A DNA stretch of 64,000 bases, from assembly GCA_949128115.1 (NCBI GenBank), contig OX421965.1:37443681-37507680 (forward strand), in the 5' to 3' direction. This DNA is from Anaspis maculata. Taxonomy: Eukaryota; Arthropoda; Insecta; Coleoptera; Scraptiidae. Below the pieces are notes generated by a model that saw nothing but the letters and a program-made list of their open reading frames with translations, searched no databases and was not told the DNA's origin. Below are positions 1 through 12,937 of this stretch, piece after piece (position 1 is the first letter of the stretch; each line of letters starts with the position of its first letter). The position numbers and the translations under genes were made by a program.

Positions 1-985
1 AAAGATTGTGTCCAATTTAAATGGAGTTCGACTTTAATTCAACAATATCTCGTGCTAGTGAATTTATGCATGCCTGCCACTTCAATTATTTGGATCAAAT
101 CAGTGATGATTTTCTTGCCTTTACTTCAAGAAGAGAACTCCACACTAAATACCACAATCACTAAATCATAATCAACTGATCAACAAATACATATAACAAT
201 GAAAAAAGGAATGCTAAATAAGGCGTCGTTCTAAACCCTCTACCCTTGGCATTCCAACGCAAACCATCTCGCGTATTTCTAGACTTCTTGGCTCGACCGG
301 TTCATACCTTATTTTAATTTCGACAGCTGAAGCTACGCTTTCATTTCTCAATCAACTATTTATTTTATAGGTAGGCCAATCGCCACAATATATCCCGTTT
401 TTTTTTTGACAGCCATGTTGAGTAGAGCTAAGTTTCTCTTAAACCTCAGGGTCATCTACGTAGAAGAAATACTCTTGCGTATGCATATCATTGTTTACTT
501 CTTCCAACATTTCAACGAGAACCACTGCTTGCTCAGTGGTCGGTGCTCAGTACTGGTCGAGCTCTTGAAACGTGATCGAAAAAGCGCTCCCACTGGAGTG
601 ACAGTAACCAGACCAATGATACAAATCTAATGGTGATTGGTGGAAATTTCTCGGACTATTATTTTAGGGAACAAAACAGAGAATAAAACAGTCAACTGGT
701 TTTCACCGGCTTGGTCGCTACCTTGACTTCCCTTTTTGAAGCAGTAGTCGAAGAACCGACAAATGACTGAATGACTGTGAGAATTGTACCATTCAAGAAT
801 ATTTTTCATCATGAAAAGAATCCGACCAAATAGGGTTTGTGACTTCTTTGACAAGACAAATTACCATTTCATTATTTCTTATTTCCACACAACTCCAGTG
901 CCAATGATGGTCTTTTTTAGTACTGGAAACGGTACAATATGTTTCAATCCTGTAAAACTTGATATTGATAGTTTGTGGTCAACTA
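1..985. other. Unassigned AT-rich DNA
   Basis: No gene, RNA or repeat boundary is recognised here. Frames of 74-79 codons occur on both strands, but they overlap each other, have no domain and show no codon bias I can judge. This is background sequence left of the first foldback. Confidence 0.5.
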
Positions 986-2152
986 CGTGTTTGAATATTT
1001 TCAGCCGTTTTAAAAATATTTAGAGTTCAGTGGTCGGTTTCATGGGAATGGACATTTTGCAATAATCTAGTGATTTTCCAACATATTTGGATAAATCTTT
1101 GTTCTTACACAAAGAATGACCTCATGAATGAAATGTGATGTGTTGCCACCGTCCCCGCCTACTATATTTGAAAATATGACAGTCGACTGCTTTTTTCCTT
1201 ATGGCCGCCATTTTGAATTAGCCCATTATGGAATAATAGAGAAATCAATTGAAACTAGTAGTAATAATCATAGACAATAATCTGAATGCAAAAATAACCG
1301 TTCTAAGCATGGATGTAGGAATGGCCATTTCTAAATCCATGATTCTAAGTGAGTAACTCTTTGTAATTGGCCATAAGGAAATGTTAACCCATTTTTACGA
1401 GTTTTACAGCTCTTCAGCGCTTACCACGACCTTATTGACAACTGTGAAGATGACTATGGGGTATTGAATCAATCCAATATCTTGGTCAATATGAATTACG
1501 AAACCATTTTGATTCTTCATCATTCATTCCCAAAATATACTGAGAATATCTTGAAAAAATGGGACAAGTTTTGGAAATACGTTTATTTGATAAATTTCTC
1601 GTTTTTTGACTCGCCGTTCTTTTTGTCGGTGGGTCATTTTTTGTATTACAATTTTTTTCGGAAATGCACACTTGCCAAAGAGACCAAACAAGATAGGTAA
1701 TGGATTATTTCCAAACTACATTTTCGTCTTTACAATGGTCATTTTGGTCGTGTTAAGCGCCGTAGTGCTATAAAACTCGTAAAAATGGGTTTAACATTCC
1801 CAAGTGGCCAATTACAAAAAGTTACTCACCAAGAACGGTTATTTTTGCATTTATATTATTGAGTGTGACCATTACTGCTAGTACCAGTTGATTTTCCGCT
1901 TATTCCATAATGGGCGAATTCAGGATTGCGGCCATAAGAGAAAAAGGAGTCGACTGTCATATTTTAGAAAATAGTAGGCGGAGACGGTGGCAACACATCA
2001 CATCGGATGATTGAGGTCATTCTTTGTCGACATGCAAAGTTTTACCCAAATATCTTGAAAAATCCCTGATTTTTTTGTAAAATGTCCATTTCCATGAAAT
2101 CGACCACTGAACTAAAAATATTTCGGAAACGGCGAAAAATATTCAAACGCGG
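986..2152. repeat. Foldback (inverted-repeat) element, about 1.17 kb
   Basis: The first about 410 bases recur inverted in the last about 390. Paired landmarks include GTGTTTGAATATTTTCAGCC near 988 with its complement near 2145, the phrase TATGACAGTCGACTG near 1174 with its complement near 1950, and GAGTAACTCTTTGTAATTGG near 1351 with its complement near 1790. Arms are diverged by scattered substitutions and small indels. The central spacer (about 1410-1770) holds no recognisable gene. It is probably a MITE or foldback transposon. The outer ends are approximate and no target duplication was seen. Confidence 0.75.
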
Positions 2153-3957
2153 TGTGTTTTAGCTTAATAAGCATTGAATTGTGAATCTACATGCTAATTT
2201 TCATGACTCCAACATTTTTGGTTCATGAGTTGGAATTTTTATATTTTTGATCACCCTGTATACGGCGTCTGCAAGGACCGCCATCTTGGCAACACCTCTT
2301 AAAATTAAGGCAGGGGTATGTATAACATTCGTACCAAACGGCACTGCTTAATCATTTAATGCAAGGTGGTGGTGGTTTTATGGCTCTTAACATCCGGACT
2401 ACCTCTCAATTCAGGTATTCTTGAGATTCTGGCTTTTAGTATTTTTTCAGCCCATGTGAGGACTGAACAGTAAAGACTCATAGTCTGGAAGTTTGATGCC
2501 TATTTTCTGCACAGTTAGATCTTTAGTTCCACTTACCGCCTTTTTTGCCATTTGACCTCAATTCTGTTCCACAGAATCTCCGACTATTTCTCCTCAAAGT
2601 TGATTGGGGATCAAAACGCTGAGACGACTGAGATGTGGTGTACCTCGGATGTGGACAAGGAAACGCCTAGAATACGTAAACAACGATTATTTACAATATT
2701 TCCTGTTACTCGGTGCAAATCGCGTCTAAATGCCAACTTAATGAACAGCTTAATCAAAGTTATTAGATTCTTATTTACGACCATTTATCGGCTCTTATTA
2801 AAAATCTACGGCACAGTTTACCTACCCATACGAGCTGTGGCGTTGTGGTATAGATATAGACAAACATTACGTTAATTTTGCAACTAACGAAGAGAACGCG
2901 AATTAAAGGAGAGAGTAGCCGGTACGGTTCAGGCAACCACGTGAAATTTTAAAAGCGTTATAAACGGAGCACTTGATTGCAAAAAGTTTAAAGTTGTAGA
3001 ATAAAACAGAAGATTTAGCCAACATTTTATGCTACACCTGCCGCCTGAAGTTTTCCGTGGAATAAATTCATATTAAAACTATGATGTATCTGCTCGAGAG
3101 ACTGTTTAAAAATTTTAAATGTAAAAAGGAGAATTCATAAACTTGAAATTAGTGTGACTGCTATTTAGAGTGCAGAGCCTTTTGGAAATAAACTCTCAGA
3201 CGTAAGTTTCTTTCAATTCAGAAAGACCAGAATCTAGTTGATTAATTTCGTTTATTATTGTTGAGTTTATATATGGTTATATTGAAAATGTAAAGAGATT
3301 GTACAGTAATTATTCACAATGTGTAAATGAGGATCACAAAAAAATTTATTAATAAAACACCTAATAAGAAGACCGAAAAGTCGAGTCTATTGTGTGAATT
3401 TAGATTCAAGTTTTAAATGATTGACTTGAAATGATTTTTCTTCAAAACAAAGAGTCCATACTCCATCCTTTGGTTCATCGTCATTTTCACACTTGAATTG
3501 CTTCGCAGAGTATCGACAGTGCCTCTACACGTCATATTTAGTCGAACACTCGTGTTTGATCTGCTAATTATCGAGGCTCATTGAATTAATTGGATTTTTC
3601 TCAACAAATTAGCATTCATGGCAATGATCGAAATATCGGCAAATAACTCTTTAGTGTCTTACATCATTGCGGATCTTACATGTTGCTGGAAGATAAATAT
3701 TGAAAAAGTAGGACCCATAAGATCAACATTGACATTTGTAGGTATCTTCACGGTAGATAGGTACCTACTCAAGTGGCCGATTTAGTAATAAATTGACCAA
3801 CGAATTAATTCGAAGAGGAGTTATATTTCATGTGAAAGGTCAATTGTGTTTATGATAAATATTTGAGGCAAATATGGAGTAATGGATAACGATGATTGCT
3901 CGGATAATCATTATTGGAACATCTTGTACGAAAATGATTGGGTGCTCGCGAGATTTG
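2153..3957. other. Unassigned DNA with one CACCCTGTATA end
   Basis: A single ACCCTGTATA end (about 2254-2263) marks a relic of the CAGGGTG-ended foldback group. A 107-codon frame at 2552-2875 has no recognisable domain. Nothing else is supported. Confidence 0.45.
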
Positions 3958-4986
3958 TACAGGTGTCCCGGAATAATTGCAACAAAATTCACAGGGAGGT
4001 AGAAAATTGAAAAATAAGGGGACTTCCATGATAAAAATACTCTCGCAAACGTAATAACGGAGATACAGGCCTTCAAAGTTGGTTTTTCAAAACAGTTTTT
4101 GTTGCATAACTTTTGAACCGTTGAGCCGATATCATTTAAATTTGAAATAAAGTTCACTAAAATAGATCTCTATCGAACAATGATAACGCATTTCATCAAA
4201 CATTTTCAGGGGCGAAGATAATAGGGGATACCTTCTCCCTTTTTTCTCTATTTTTCACCCCCTTGAATATTTTTGGAAATGGTTTCAATTTTTGAATTCA
4301 ACGTTCAATTTAGAGAAAAAGTTACTTTGGCAAAATTTTGATTAAAGGCTTCATTTTCGAGATATTTGGGTCTGAAACTTTGAAAAACGTATCGAAAACA
4401 CCACGTTCAAAAGCCTTAAAAATTAAAATTCAAGAAAACTCAAGATTCAAGTTCCAGGTGTTTTAGGTCGATAAACCACCATTTTTGGTGAAAAACATAA
4501 AGTTTTCCAGAAATAAAAAATTCGGGCTCTGGAAAGTGGCGACATCGAGATGTTTTCCAATGTTTCAATCCCGAATATCTTCAAAACGAAGCCTCTAATC
4601 AAAATTTTGCAGGAGTAACTTTTTTCTCAAAATTGAACGTAGGATTCAAAAATTGAAACCATTTCCAAAAATATTCAGGGGGGTGAAGAATAGGGGGAAA
4701 AGGGAGAAGGTACCCCCTATTATCTTCGCCCTTAAAAATATTTGATGAAATGCGTTATCATTGTTCAATGGAGACCTATGTTAGTAAACTTTGGATCGAA
4801 TTTGAATAAAATCGGTTGAACGGTTCAGAAGTTATTTAAAGAAAAACTGTTTTCAAAAACCAACTTCGAAGGCCTGTATCTCCGTTATTACGTTTGCGAG
4901 GGTATTTTTATTGGGGAAGTCGCCTTATTTCTCAGTTTTCTATCTCCCTGTGAATTTTGTTGCACTAACTTCGGGACACTTGTATA
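3958..4986. repeat. Foldback element, GTACAGGTGTCCCG family
   Basis: Long terminal inverted repeats start at TGTACAGGTGTCCCG (3956-3970) and end in CGGGACACTTGTATA (4972-4986). They stay alignable for about 450 bases per arm. Markers are CGTAATAACGGAGATACAGG near 4049 with its complement near 4877, and ATCTTCGCCCCTGAAAATG-type arms flanking the centre. Internal phrases (GAAGCCTCTAATCAAAATTTTGC, CTTCAAAGTTGG, the AATAGGGGG tract) recur in the foldbacks at 23829, 25215, 20250 and 54120, so this is a family. No transposase frame is present, so it is non-autonomous. The termini fit CAGG... ends after a TA dinucleotide. Confidence 0.85.
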
Positions 4987-6605
4987 GTTGAAAAAAATTC
5001 GCTACGTAGAACTTTCCAAATCAGTAATTTTATGTAAAAGACTTTTTTTATCTCGTAAGGGAAGGGCGCTAGGAAAGCCTGATGCATTGTTGAGGGATCC
5101 TGTATCAATTCTCCTAGGCTACTTTTGTCGGCATGTTGTTTATCCCGCCATTATTACTTGTAATAGAGTTATACTGCCGTGTCAACAAGGTCAAGAAGTG
5201 TCGTGTCTACAAAAACAAATCGTCAGCTTTTACCATTTTTCTTTTGAATACTCAAGTATCAAGTGTTATTACGATGCCTTGTGTAAATAAGACAATAATA
5301 AACGTTGGCAATAATGTGAGTGTACTTTGTTATGACCCTAGTTATGGCACTGTTCAATCTTGTTAACAATTTTGTGGATACGACGCTTGACCCTAACACG
5401 GCAGTATACCACTATTTTAAAACTGGCTTTGAAACAGCCCATAATATTGCCCTCGATATTGAAGAGTTATTGCAGATGAAATAGGGGCAAGCAGTATTAA
5501 AAGCGGCACTATTTTGGCACCTACGCTTGCGCAGATTAGTGCGACGGCGACGTTAAATTTCCCTTAATAAGGATAGTGCCTGCCTTTATTTGTGCACACT
5601 TTAGGTCGACCTTATTCATACTTTATTTTGACAAGCCCCAAAAATGGCCCTGTACTTAGTGTATTGTTGGTTGCCTATATTCGTCCAATTTCTATCAAAC
5701 TTCCCTTACGTTATTGAATAGGGGGCCAATTTTTTGCAGATGGACTCTGCAGGCCTTGCAGTGCACGTGTGCAAGAAATCAGGCCCATCAGACGGGTCCT
5801 TGTGTCCCGCATGCAATTTGCACTCTAACTTTAAATTGAGACTAAAAATTGAGGTTAGGAAATGGGAATGACGGGGCAGGTAAGGGAATTTGCGATCTGC
5901 AATAACTGTTATTCAACAACCATGTGACGATAATTTTCGCAAGGTATCATTTTATACCATCCTGTATTATCGAAACTTAAAATGAATAACGGCGCGTTGC
6001 TAGCCTTGGTTTTACTGTATTATTTTGGAATAGATAAGACTTTTTTGTGGAATCAGAAAAAGAGAGCGTTCGGCGACTTCGAGTGAAAATCATCATTATA
6101 TTGGAAGCGTAAAATTGTGCTGAGAGCTCATAGCCCATCTTGGTTCTGTTCTGTTTCTCGATTTGTGTTTCGTTACCGAAATTTTGGACAGAGGAACTAT
6201 CGCACGATTTGCGGATAAAGGCTTGGGTTCTCGCTTCTCGAAAAGTTTTAATTCGAGCGACCTAGTCGGATTTATTGCAATTAACGTTTCTACGCATAAA
6301 AGCCATCTACACCTGAGGTATTGTAGTCGTCGTCTCTTTCTGTTCTTTGCTTCATTATTTCATTTCGTTTCAGGCTTCAAGTACCTATGTTTTTGTACAT
6401 TACCTACCTGCGTTTTTGGTGAATGATACTCGTCAATTCCGGAGATTCACCACATAAAAGAAAAACCTCCTTCCACCTTGAGGTACCTACAGCTCGATTT
6501 CATTTCTTTTAGCGCAAGCTGACGCTACTATTGGTTCTAGGTTTTTTTTTTCTTTTGGTCTACCTTTTGGGATTTGCGGAATTTGACTACGTGCTACTAC
6601 CTACT
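4987..6605. other. Unassigned DNA
   Basis: Short frames of 77-100 codons occur (4988-5290, 5133-5366, 6163-6426), with no domain, start context or codon pattern to support coding. No repeats stand out. Confidence 0.4.
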
Positions 6606-6606
6606 A

Positions 6607-8802
6607 GGCCAGTCAAATTAGAACAAATTTTTCCGTTTGAGGGAAAAAACTGTTGGAGTTTTGCAAATTTGACAGTAATGTCCGATAAGGTGTACTGTTG
6701 AACATACTAAAAGTCCCCAACTCTACCTATTGAGCTCGAGCCGCCATCTTGGAAAAATGGTCCTTCGATCCAGTTTTCTGCTCATATTCCGCTAATCATC
6801 AGAGATATTCAATTAAGTTTAATAAAAAATCAAGGCTATAAAATTGTCTACAAAAATTGTTTCATACCGATTTTTTCTCGTATCTGTTGAAATTAATTAA
6901 ATCAAATTGACAAAAAAAAAATCAAAAAATGAGCGATTTTTTGCCTATGGCTAGAGATATTGTCTTCAAAATTTGTGAAGATGTTGGCAGTCTACATCAA
7001 AGCTGAACGTGACAGTTGAGATAGAAAAAAAAATTGCGAAAATATTTTTTTAATTTTTTTTAAATTAAGCAAAAATTTGGTTTTTGAGTTTGACATTTCC
7101 AACACGGCGGAGTAAAGGTTTCAATCGAACATCAATCAGTTTTGATATTTACATATTGCAAGACAAGATTTCATCAGTATTGTGCCTTCACGAGCTTCTG
7201 GAATGCTCGATATGAATTAAACTGAAATAATAATAGCTAAATCCAAAAAGTGTTGTCGATTGGTTCTGAAGGTAACATTTCAAAACAAAAGACATCAGCA
7301 AAGAATATACAGGAGGTCCAAAGGTTATTCAACTGTATATAAGCCCCATATTGATTTGCCTTGTCCAAAATAGTAAAAAGAATCAATCATAATGTTAAAA
7401 TCCACCCTGTATAACAAAAAGTAACGATACAAAATGGAAGTAGTAGATCATACCTGGTGCCAAAAATACAGCTTTTACATTGCTAAAAAAAAAGAACAAA
7501 ATTATTTGATTTATTTCAAAGTTATTAGTTCTCAAACTTGACTTCACAAATTTCAGCCAGTCAAATAGGGAAAAGTAGAGAGAAGTAACGGTCGGAGTTT
7601 CAGAAATTTGACAGGAATGTTCGCTAAGGTATACTCATAAACATACTGAAAGTCCCCGCCCCTACTTATTGCGCTTGAGCCGCCATCTTGGAAAAATGGT
7701 AATAAACTTGATCGAAGGACCATTTTTCCAAGATGGCGGCTCAAGCGCAATGAGTAGAGGCGGGGACTTTTAGTATGTTTATAAGTATACCTTAGCGAAC
7801 ATTCCTGTCAAATTTCTGAATCTCCGACCGTTACTTCTCTCTACTTTTCCCTATTTGACTGGCTGAAATTTGTGAAGTCAAGTTTGAGGACTAATAACTT
7901 TGAAATAAATCAAATAATTTTGTTCTTTTTTTCAGCAATGTAAAAGCTGTATTTTTGGCACCAGGTATGATCTACTACTTCCATTTTGTATCGTTACTTT
8001 TTGTTATACAGGGTGGAATTTCACATTTTGATTAATTCTTTTGTACTATTTTGGATAAGGCACATCAATATGGGGCTCATATACAGTTGAATAACCTTTG
8101 GACGTCCTGTATATCCTTTGCTGATGTCTTTTGTTCCGAAATGTTTCCTTCAGAACCAATCGACAACACTATTTGGACTTAGCTATTATTCTTTCAGTTT
8201 AATACATATCGAGCATTCCAGAAGCTCGTGAAGGCACAATACTTATGAACTATTGTCTTACAATATGTAAATATCGAAACTGATTGATGTTCGATTGAAA
8301 CCTTTACTCCGCCGTGTTGGAAATGTCAAACTCAAAAATCAAATTTTTGCTTAATTTAAAAAAAAATAATAAAATATTTTCGCAATTTTTTTTCTATCTC
8401 AACTGTCACGTTTAGCTTTGATGTAGACTGCCAACATCTTCACAAATTTTGAAGACAATATCTCTAGCCATAGGCAAAAATCGCTTATTTTTTTATTTTT
8501 TTTTTGTTAATTTAATTTAATTAATTTCAACAGATTCGAGAAAAAAATCGGTATGAAACAATTTTTGTAGACATTTTTATATCCTTGATTTTTTATTAAA
8601 CTGAATTGAATATCTCTGATGATTAGCGGAATATAAACAGAAAACTGGATCGAAGGACCATTTTTCCAAGATGGCGGCTCGAGCTCAATAGGTAGAGTTG
8701 GGGACTTTCAGTATGATTAACAGTACACCTTACCGGACATTACTGTCAAATTTTCAAAACTCCAACAGTTTTTTCTCTCCAGCTTTCCTTATTTGACTGG
8801 CC
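6607..8802. repeat. 2.2 kb near-continuous palindrome with GGCCAGTCAAAT ends
   Basis: The left arm (6607-7700) is repeated inverted almost throughout in 7715-8802, with only about 15-20 bases at the centre unpaired. The ends read TA-GGCCAGTCAAAT and ATTTGACTGGCC-TA, so a TA target duplication is plausible. A second pair of GCCAGTCAAAT ends lies inside (7556 and 7864), as do paired CAGGGTGGA-type ends (7404 and 8017) and paired CAGGAGGTCC/GGACGTCCTG ends (7309 and 8101). One arm therefore already contained nested elements before the whole was duplicated in inverted orientation. GCCGCCATCTTGGAAAAATG occurs in direct and inverted form four times. No coding frame is supported. Confidence 0.9.
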
Positions 8803-8831
8803 TATACCTGGAAAACAGGACGTTGACGTTG

Positions 8832-8990
8832 CGGTCGGAACGAAATTAGTTATCTACCACTCACCTTGATTCTGGAAGTACCGGACCTTGCGATCGAAAC
8901 GAAAATTAGTTACCTACTACTTACTTGGATTCTGGAAGTACCGAACCTTGCGATCCGAACGGAAAATTGTCTAATTATCTACCACCTACC
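8832..8990. repeat. Short tandem repeat, about 60-bp unit, 2.6 copies
   Basis: Units begin at 8832, 8891 and 8951. Each contains a CGATC-GAACGAAAATTAGTT-type phrase followed by TTGATTCTGGAAGTACCG and CCTTGCG. The third unit is partial. Divergence between units is modest. Confidence 0.8.
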
Positions 8991-10051
8991 TGTCGAGGAA
9001 TAGCTAAGACAAAATAAACCTTTTTTTTCGTTTAGCTACGGCTGAACTCACCGGTCAGACTGTATGTACAAACCTTTCATAAAACGTCAGTGAATTTTGT
9101 CATTTCATCAGAGTTACCTAACTTAAAGTTATAGTGTAGACTGTAGAGAAATACGTGTCGTTTGAAACCTGCTCGTCCTTTTTCGGGACTAGTTTCTTTC
9201 TTTCTTTACCCCAAAAATATACTGAGTAGGAATTGAGAATTTAATAGCGTCAGTAGCGTCATAGTGACACACCCGGTAGACTGTTAGGTGCACAGCTGTG
9301 AAACCTGTATAGGTACCTACCGTTTGAACTCCGAACATTCATTACCCAAGCTTAGGTATCTTTAAATCTCAATCGGACTCAGTAGGAATTAAGAGAGTCA
9401 ATCAATATATTTTTTTTAACACTTCATTTCTCTGCATGTTTAGTTTTTGACATTTTTCTGAAATATTTAGTTTGTCTGTTTTCAATTTATACCTGTTTAA
9501 ATTTAAATACATACTTTCTTCTGTATTGTGGGAGCTCACACACATACACACACACACACCAAGTTTTGTTTTGCGTAACTCAAGTGTCTCAATAAAATTC
9601 TGAATTCGAACCTCACCATTTAGTTTTTTTTTGTAATCATAATCGGGTATTTTCGGCTTTGAGTATTTTGATTTTGAACAGGGTTAGTACTGGGGGGTAA
9701 CGCTTCAAATCCGTGGCGCCTTTTTTTGAACTTGAACCCAGCCTAGACCGTTGACGCTGGCCAGGGTCGTTGCTTCCCAACAGAGTGCTAACACTTGTGT
9801 TCGAGAAAACAAACGTCTGTGACGTTTGGGGCGTGACAACCAAAAATAAGGTAAGCAGTATTTTAATAACGCCTCCTTTAATAGTGCCGTGCAGTAAAAT
9901 GGCATTCTGCAATAACTCTCTATTGCCCAAGAGAAAAGAAATGTTCGCTACTAGAAATACTGAGCGCCGCCATCTTAATGGCTATTCGGCCGTTACCTCG
10001 GCCGTGACAAACGGTAACAGGGGCCCGGCTAGCTAAGGAAGTCAAACAACG
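8991..10051. other. Unassigned DNA with a CA microsatellite
   Basis: Apart from the CA run at 9536-9560, I recognise nothing. The overlapping frames on both strands near 9637-10036 have no domain. Confidence 0.4.
9536..9560. repeat. (CA)n microsatellite
   Basis: A run of CA dinucleotides with one TA interruption. Confidence 0.9.
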
Positions 10052-11510
10052 GCAGCGGTTAACTACCATTTTTCAGGGAAACCTTGCATTTTGTGATAAA
10101 AGCATGAAATTTGGCATATACGCTCTACAGACTTTCCTTTGCTATTTACGAGGCGGACCCACGATGGAACCGCCATGCGGCTGTCGGGATTGCCATTTGC
10201 CTACCTTTCAGGGGCAAAAACTGAAGCCGGTTATCAAGTTGATTCAAAAGTGACGTCTATCAATGACGTAGACCTTCACAGTAAAACTTCACCACAACAG
10301 ATGTCAATATCACAAGAGGAAGGGGAATGGGAGGGGATAATTCCAGTCGGGGCCAAGATTTTCTTTTTTGTTAATTGCGGACCAAATTAACAAGTTTGAT
10401 GAATTTTCCGACTAAATTCCATCTTCTTATTTCAAATAAAGTGTTGTGATTGCAATTTGAAAAAAATTGTTCTTTTTTTGTTCAAGAAAAAACATTTAAG
10501 AAAAAATCTTTGACTTTTTTATTTTGACTTTTATCCTAGTTCAAGGCATTCGAAATAGAAATCCTTACTAGTTCACTTTTTCAAAGCTTTTTGCACATGG
10601 AAACCATGTATGAGACCTGATTTTTATTTTGATAAGATCGTGAGCCTCATTTGTTCCAAAAGTCGTGAGAGTAACATGCAATCATTTTCATGTACGAATG
10701 GAAGTGTACGTGCGAAAGTATCGCGGCAATTTTGCCAGCTGCACGGCGGTTCCGTCATGGGTGCACACCTCTTATATCGTGAAGGACAGTCCATAGACCA
10801 TGTATGCCAAGTTTCAGGCTTTTATCACAAACTGCAAGGCTTTGCACGCACACCTCCATTCGTACATGAAAATTGATAGAATTATTGGATATTACTTTTA
10901 CGACTTTAGGAACAAATGAGGCTCACGATCTTGTCCAAGTAAAAATCCGGTCTCGTACATGGTTTTCATGTGCAGGAAGCTTTGAAGAAGTGAATTAAAT
11001 ACGGATTTCCACTTCGAATGCCTTGAATTAGGATAGAAGTCAAAATGAAAAAAGCCTACAATTTTTTTTCTGAAATATATTTTTTTTAACGGAACAAATT
11101 TTTTTTCAAACTGCAATCACAACATTCTATTTAAAATCAGGAGATGTAATTTAGTCGGAAACGACACCAAACTTGTTAATTTGGCCCGAAATTAACAAAT
11201 AAAAAAATCTGTGCCGCGGCTAGAACTATCCCCTCCCATTCCCCCTCCTCTTGTAATATTGACATCTGTTTTGGTGAAGTTATACTGTGAAGGTCTATTG
11301 CATTGATAGACGTCACTTTTGCATCAGCTCGATAACCGACTTCAGTTTTTGCCCCTGGAAGATAGGCAAATGGCAATGCTGACAGCTGCACGGTGGTTCC
11401 ATCGTGGGTCCGCCTCGTAAATAGTATAGGACAGTCTGTAGAGCGTATGTGCCTAATTTCATGCTTTTATCACAAAATGCAAGGTGGTTCTTACTAACTG
11501 CCGCACTACA
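10052..11510. repeat. Foldback element with a nested TIR element in its centre
   Basis: The left arm (about 10078-10440) returns inverted at about 11120-11490. Markers are TGCATTTTGTGATAAAAGCA at 10087 with its complement near 11465, and GGCGGACCCACGATGGAAC near 10151 with its complement near 11396. A further pair (CATTTGTTCCAAAAGTCGTG near 10648 and its inverted copy near 10910) closes on the centre. The mirror frames at 10139-10390 (+) and 11176-11391 (-) encode similar peptides only because they are the two arms. Outer ends are estimated to within about 20 bp. Confidence 0.8.
10687..10874. repeat. Central insert with 27-bp inverted ends
   Basis: The ends TTTTCATGTACGAATGGAAG and CTCCATTCGTACATGAAAAT are inverted copies and extend to about 27 bp. 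The interior (10738-10850) contains a third, diverged copy of the outer element's terminal sequence, including GGCTTTTATCACAAACTGCA, suggesting repeated insertion into self. Confidence 0.7.
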
Positions 11511-12675
11511 CGGTCCCATATGGTCTCAATGTGAGCACATAACTTGATTCACACCATCAAACTGCTACCACTTTTGACACTTTATTGAAGCTTCATTCAC
11601 GCCGAGTTCAGTGGCTCCCAACCGTTCAACTCGACGACCCACTTCAGTAATAATTTGCAGTTTCAAGACCACTACACTATACGGGCAATTGAATAGGGAT
11701 ATCTGAAAAAACTAGATAGATATTGCAAAACTGCAATAAGTTTAGAACAGTTTCACGTCTCCCAAAGCCTCGCTTAAAGCATTCCGGGGTATATCGCTCG
11801 GTATTTTGGGAGCCACCCGGAATTAAGCATCAACATTACTCCATTTTCTAGCTCCTTCCATTCTCATTCTTATGCGCAAAAGGTTCATGAGCGGTATAGC
11901 CATTCAATTAAGTATATATGGGCCGGAGCCCTTGAAGGAGCCCGCAAGCCCACATTTTTTTTTTTGTACAGATTTTTGAGTTTCATTTTTTTGTTGCATC
12001 CGTTCCATTCCATTTCCATCAGAATTGCACTGCTAACACTCATTATAATGGACCTTCAATACTCTATGCAGCTCTGCTTGGGCCAGGCATGGATGTAGGA
12101 CCGGCTGGATGAAGCATAAAGCGACAAACAATTGAATTTTAGATGTCGATTTCAAGCACGTGGGGGGGTGAGTCAATCTTGAGAAAGCGTAATATCGAAT
12201 TTATTTGCTAATTAAAAAGGCACGCTTGAGCACCTACATGCACTTTGGCACTTTGGATTTGGATTTGGCCCGTTTCCTGTAACGGCCAGTTTTTATTCTT
12301 CAGCAGTGGGATGCTGTGAATTCCTGTGATGCAAGTTATGTGCACTGTGCACTAACGCAAAAACACCCCCTCTTCAAAGGTAGGGGCTGTATTTCGCCGG
12401 AAAGATAATTTACCATAATTGCGAATTCACTTAGCTGCTCCGCTGTTGCTCGGCCACATTAGTTGCCAAGAAAACTCGAATAGGATGAGCCGAGGGATGA
12501 GCTGTTTTCTGACGAGTGCGGGCGAGCAGCACTGGAATGGCACTGGAGCACTGGAGCAGCCGAAGGAGCAGCCAATAAATGATTTCGCCATACGATTATC
12601 ACGACTATTACCTAGTACGCCCTCACCGTGTAATATTTGATGGATGGTAATAAAACTTCAGTTTAATTTAGCTCG
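11511..12675. other. Unassigned DNA
   Basis: Contains a G-rich stretch near 12160 and a CTGGAGCA-type local repeat near 12540-12570. A 73-codon frame at 12419-12640 shows no domain. Confidence 0.4.
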
Positions 12676-12937
12676 CGGTTGCACTAACGGATTTAATCAT
12701 GAAATAGCTAACTGAGCAGTTTCTTTAGTGCATTTTAGTGAATTGAAAAAACGCCATTTCACGAAAGTTTAAGGACGGAGTTAAGTTGGTGAAGTCAGCC
12801 GTTGCGAAATCAAGTGCTTCGGGCGGATTCTTTGACAGAAATTTATCATTCAGGTCTCTTTCGAAAGCTACAAGGATGTATACGTTGTTTCAGATCAATT
12901 GCTATCCCAGTAGGTCATGAAAATCTAAATGCAGCTA

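Noticed and set aside
9637..9930. Overlapping frames of 66-97 codons on both strands
   Set aside because: Mutually overlapping in different frames, with no domain or start context.
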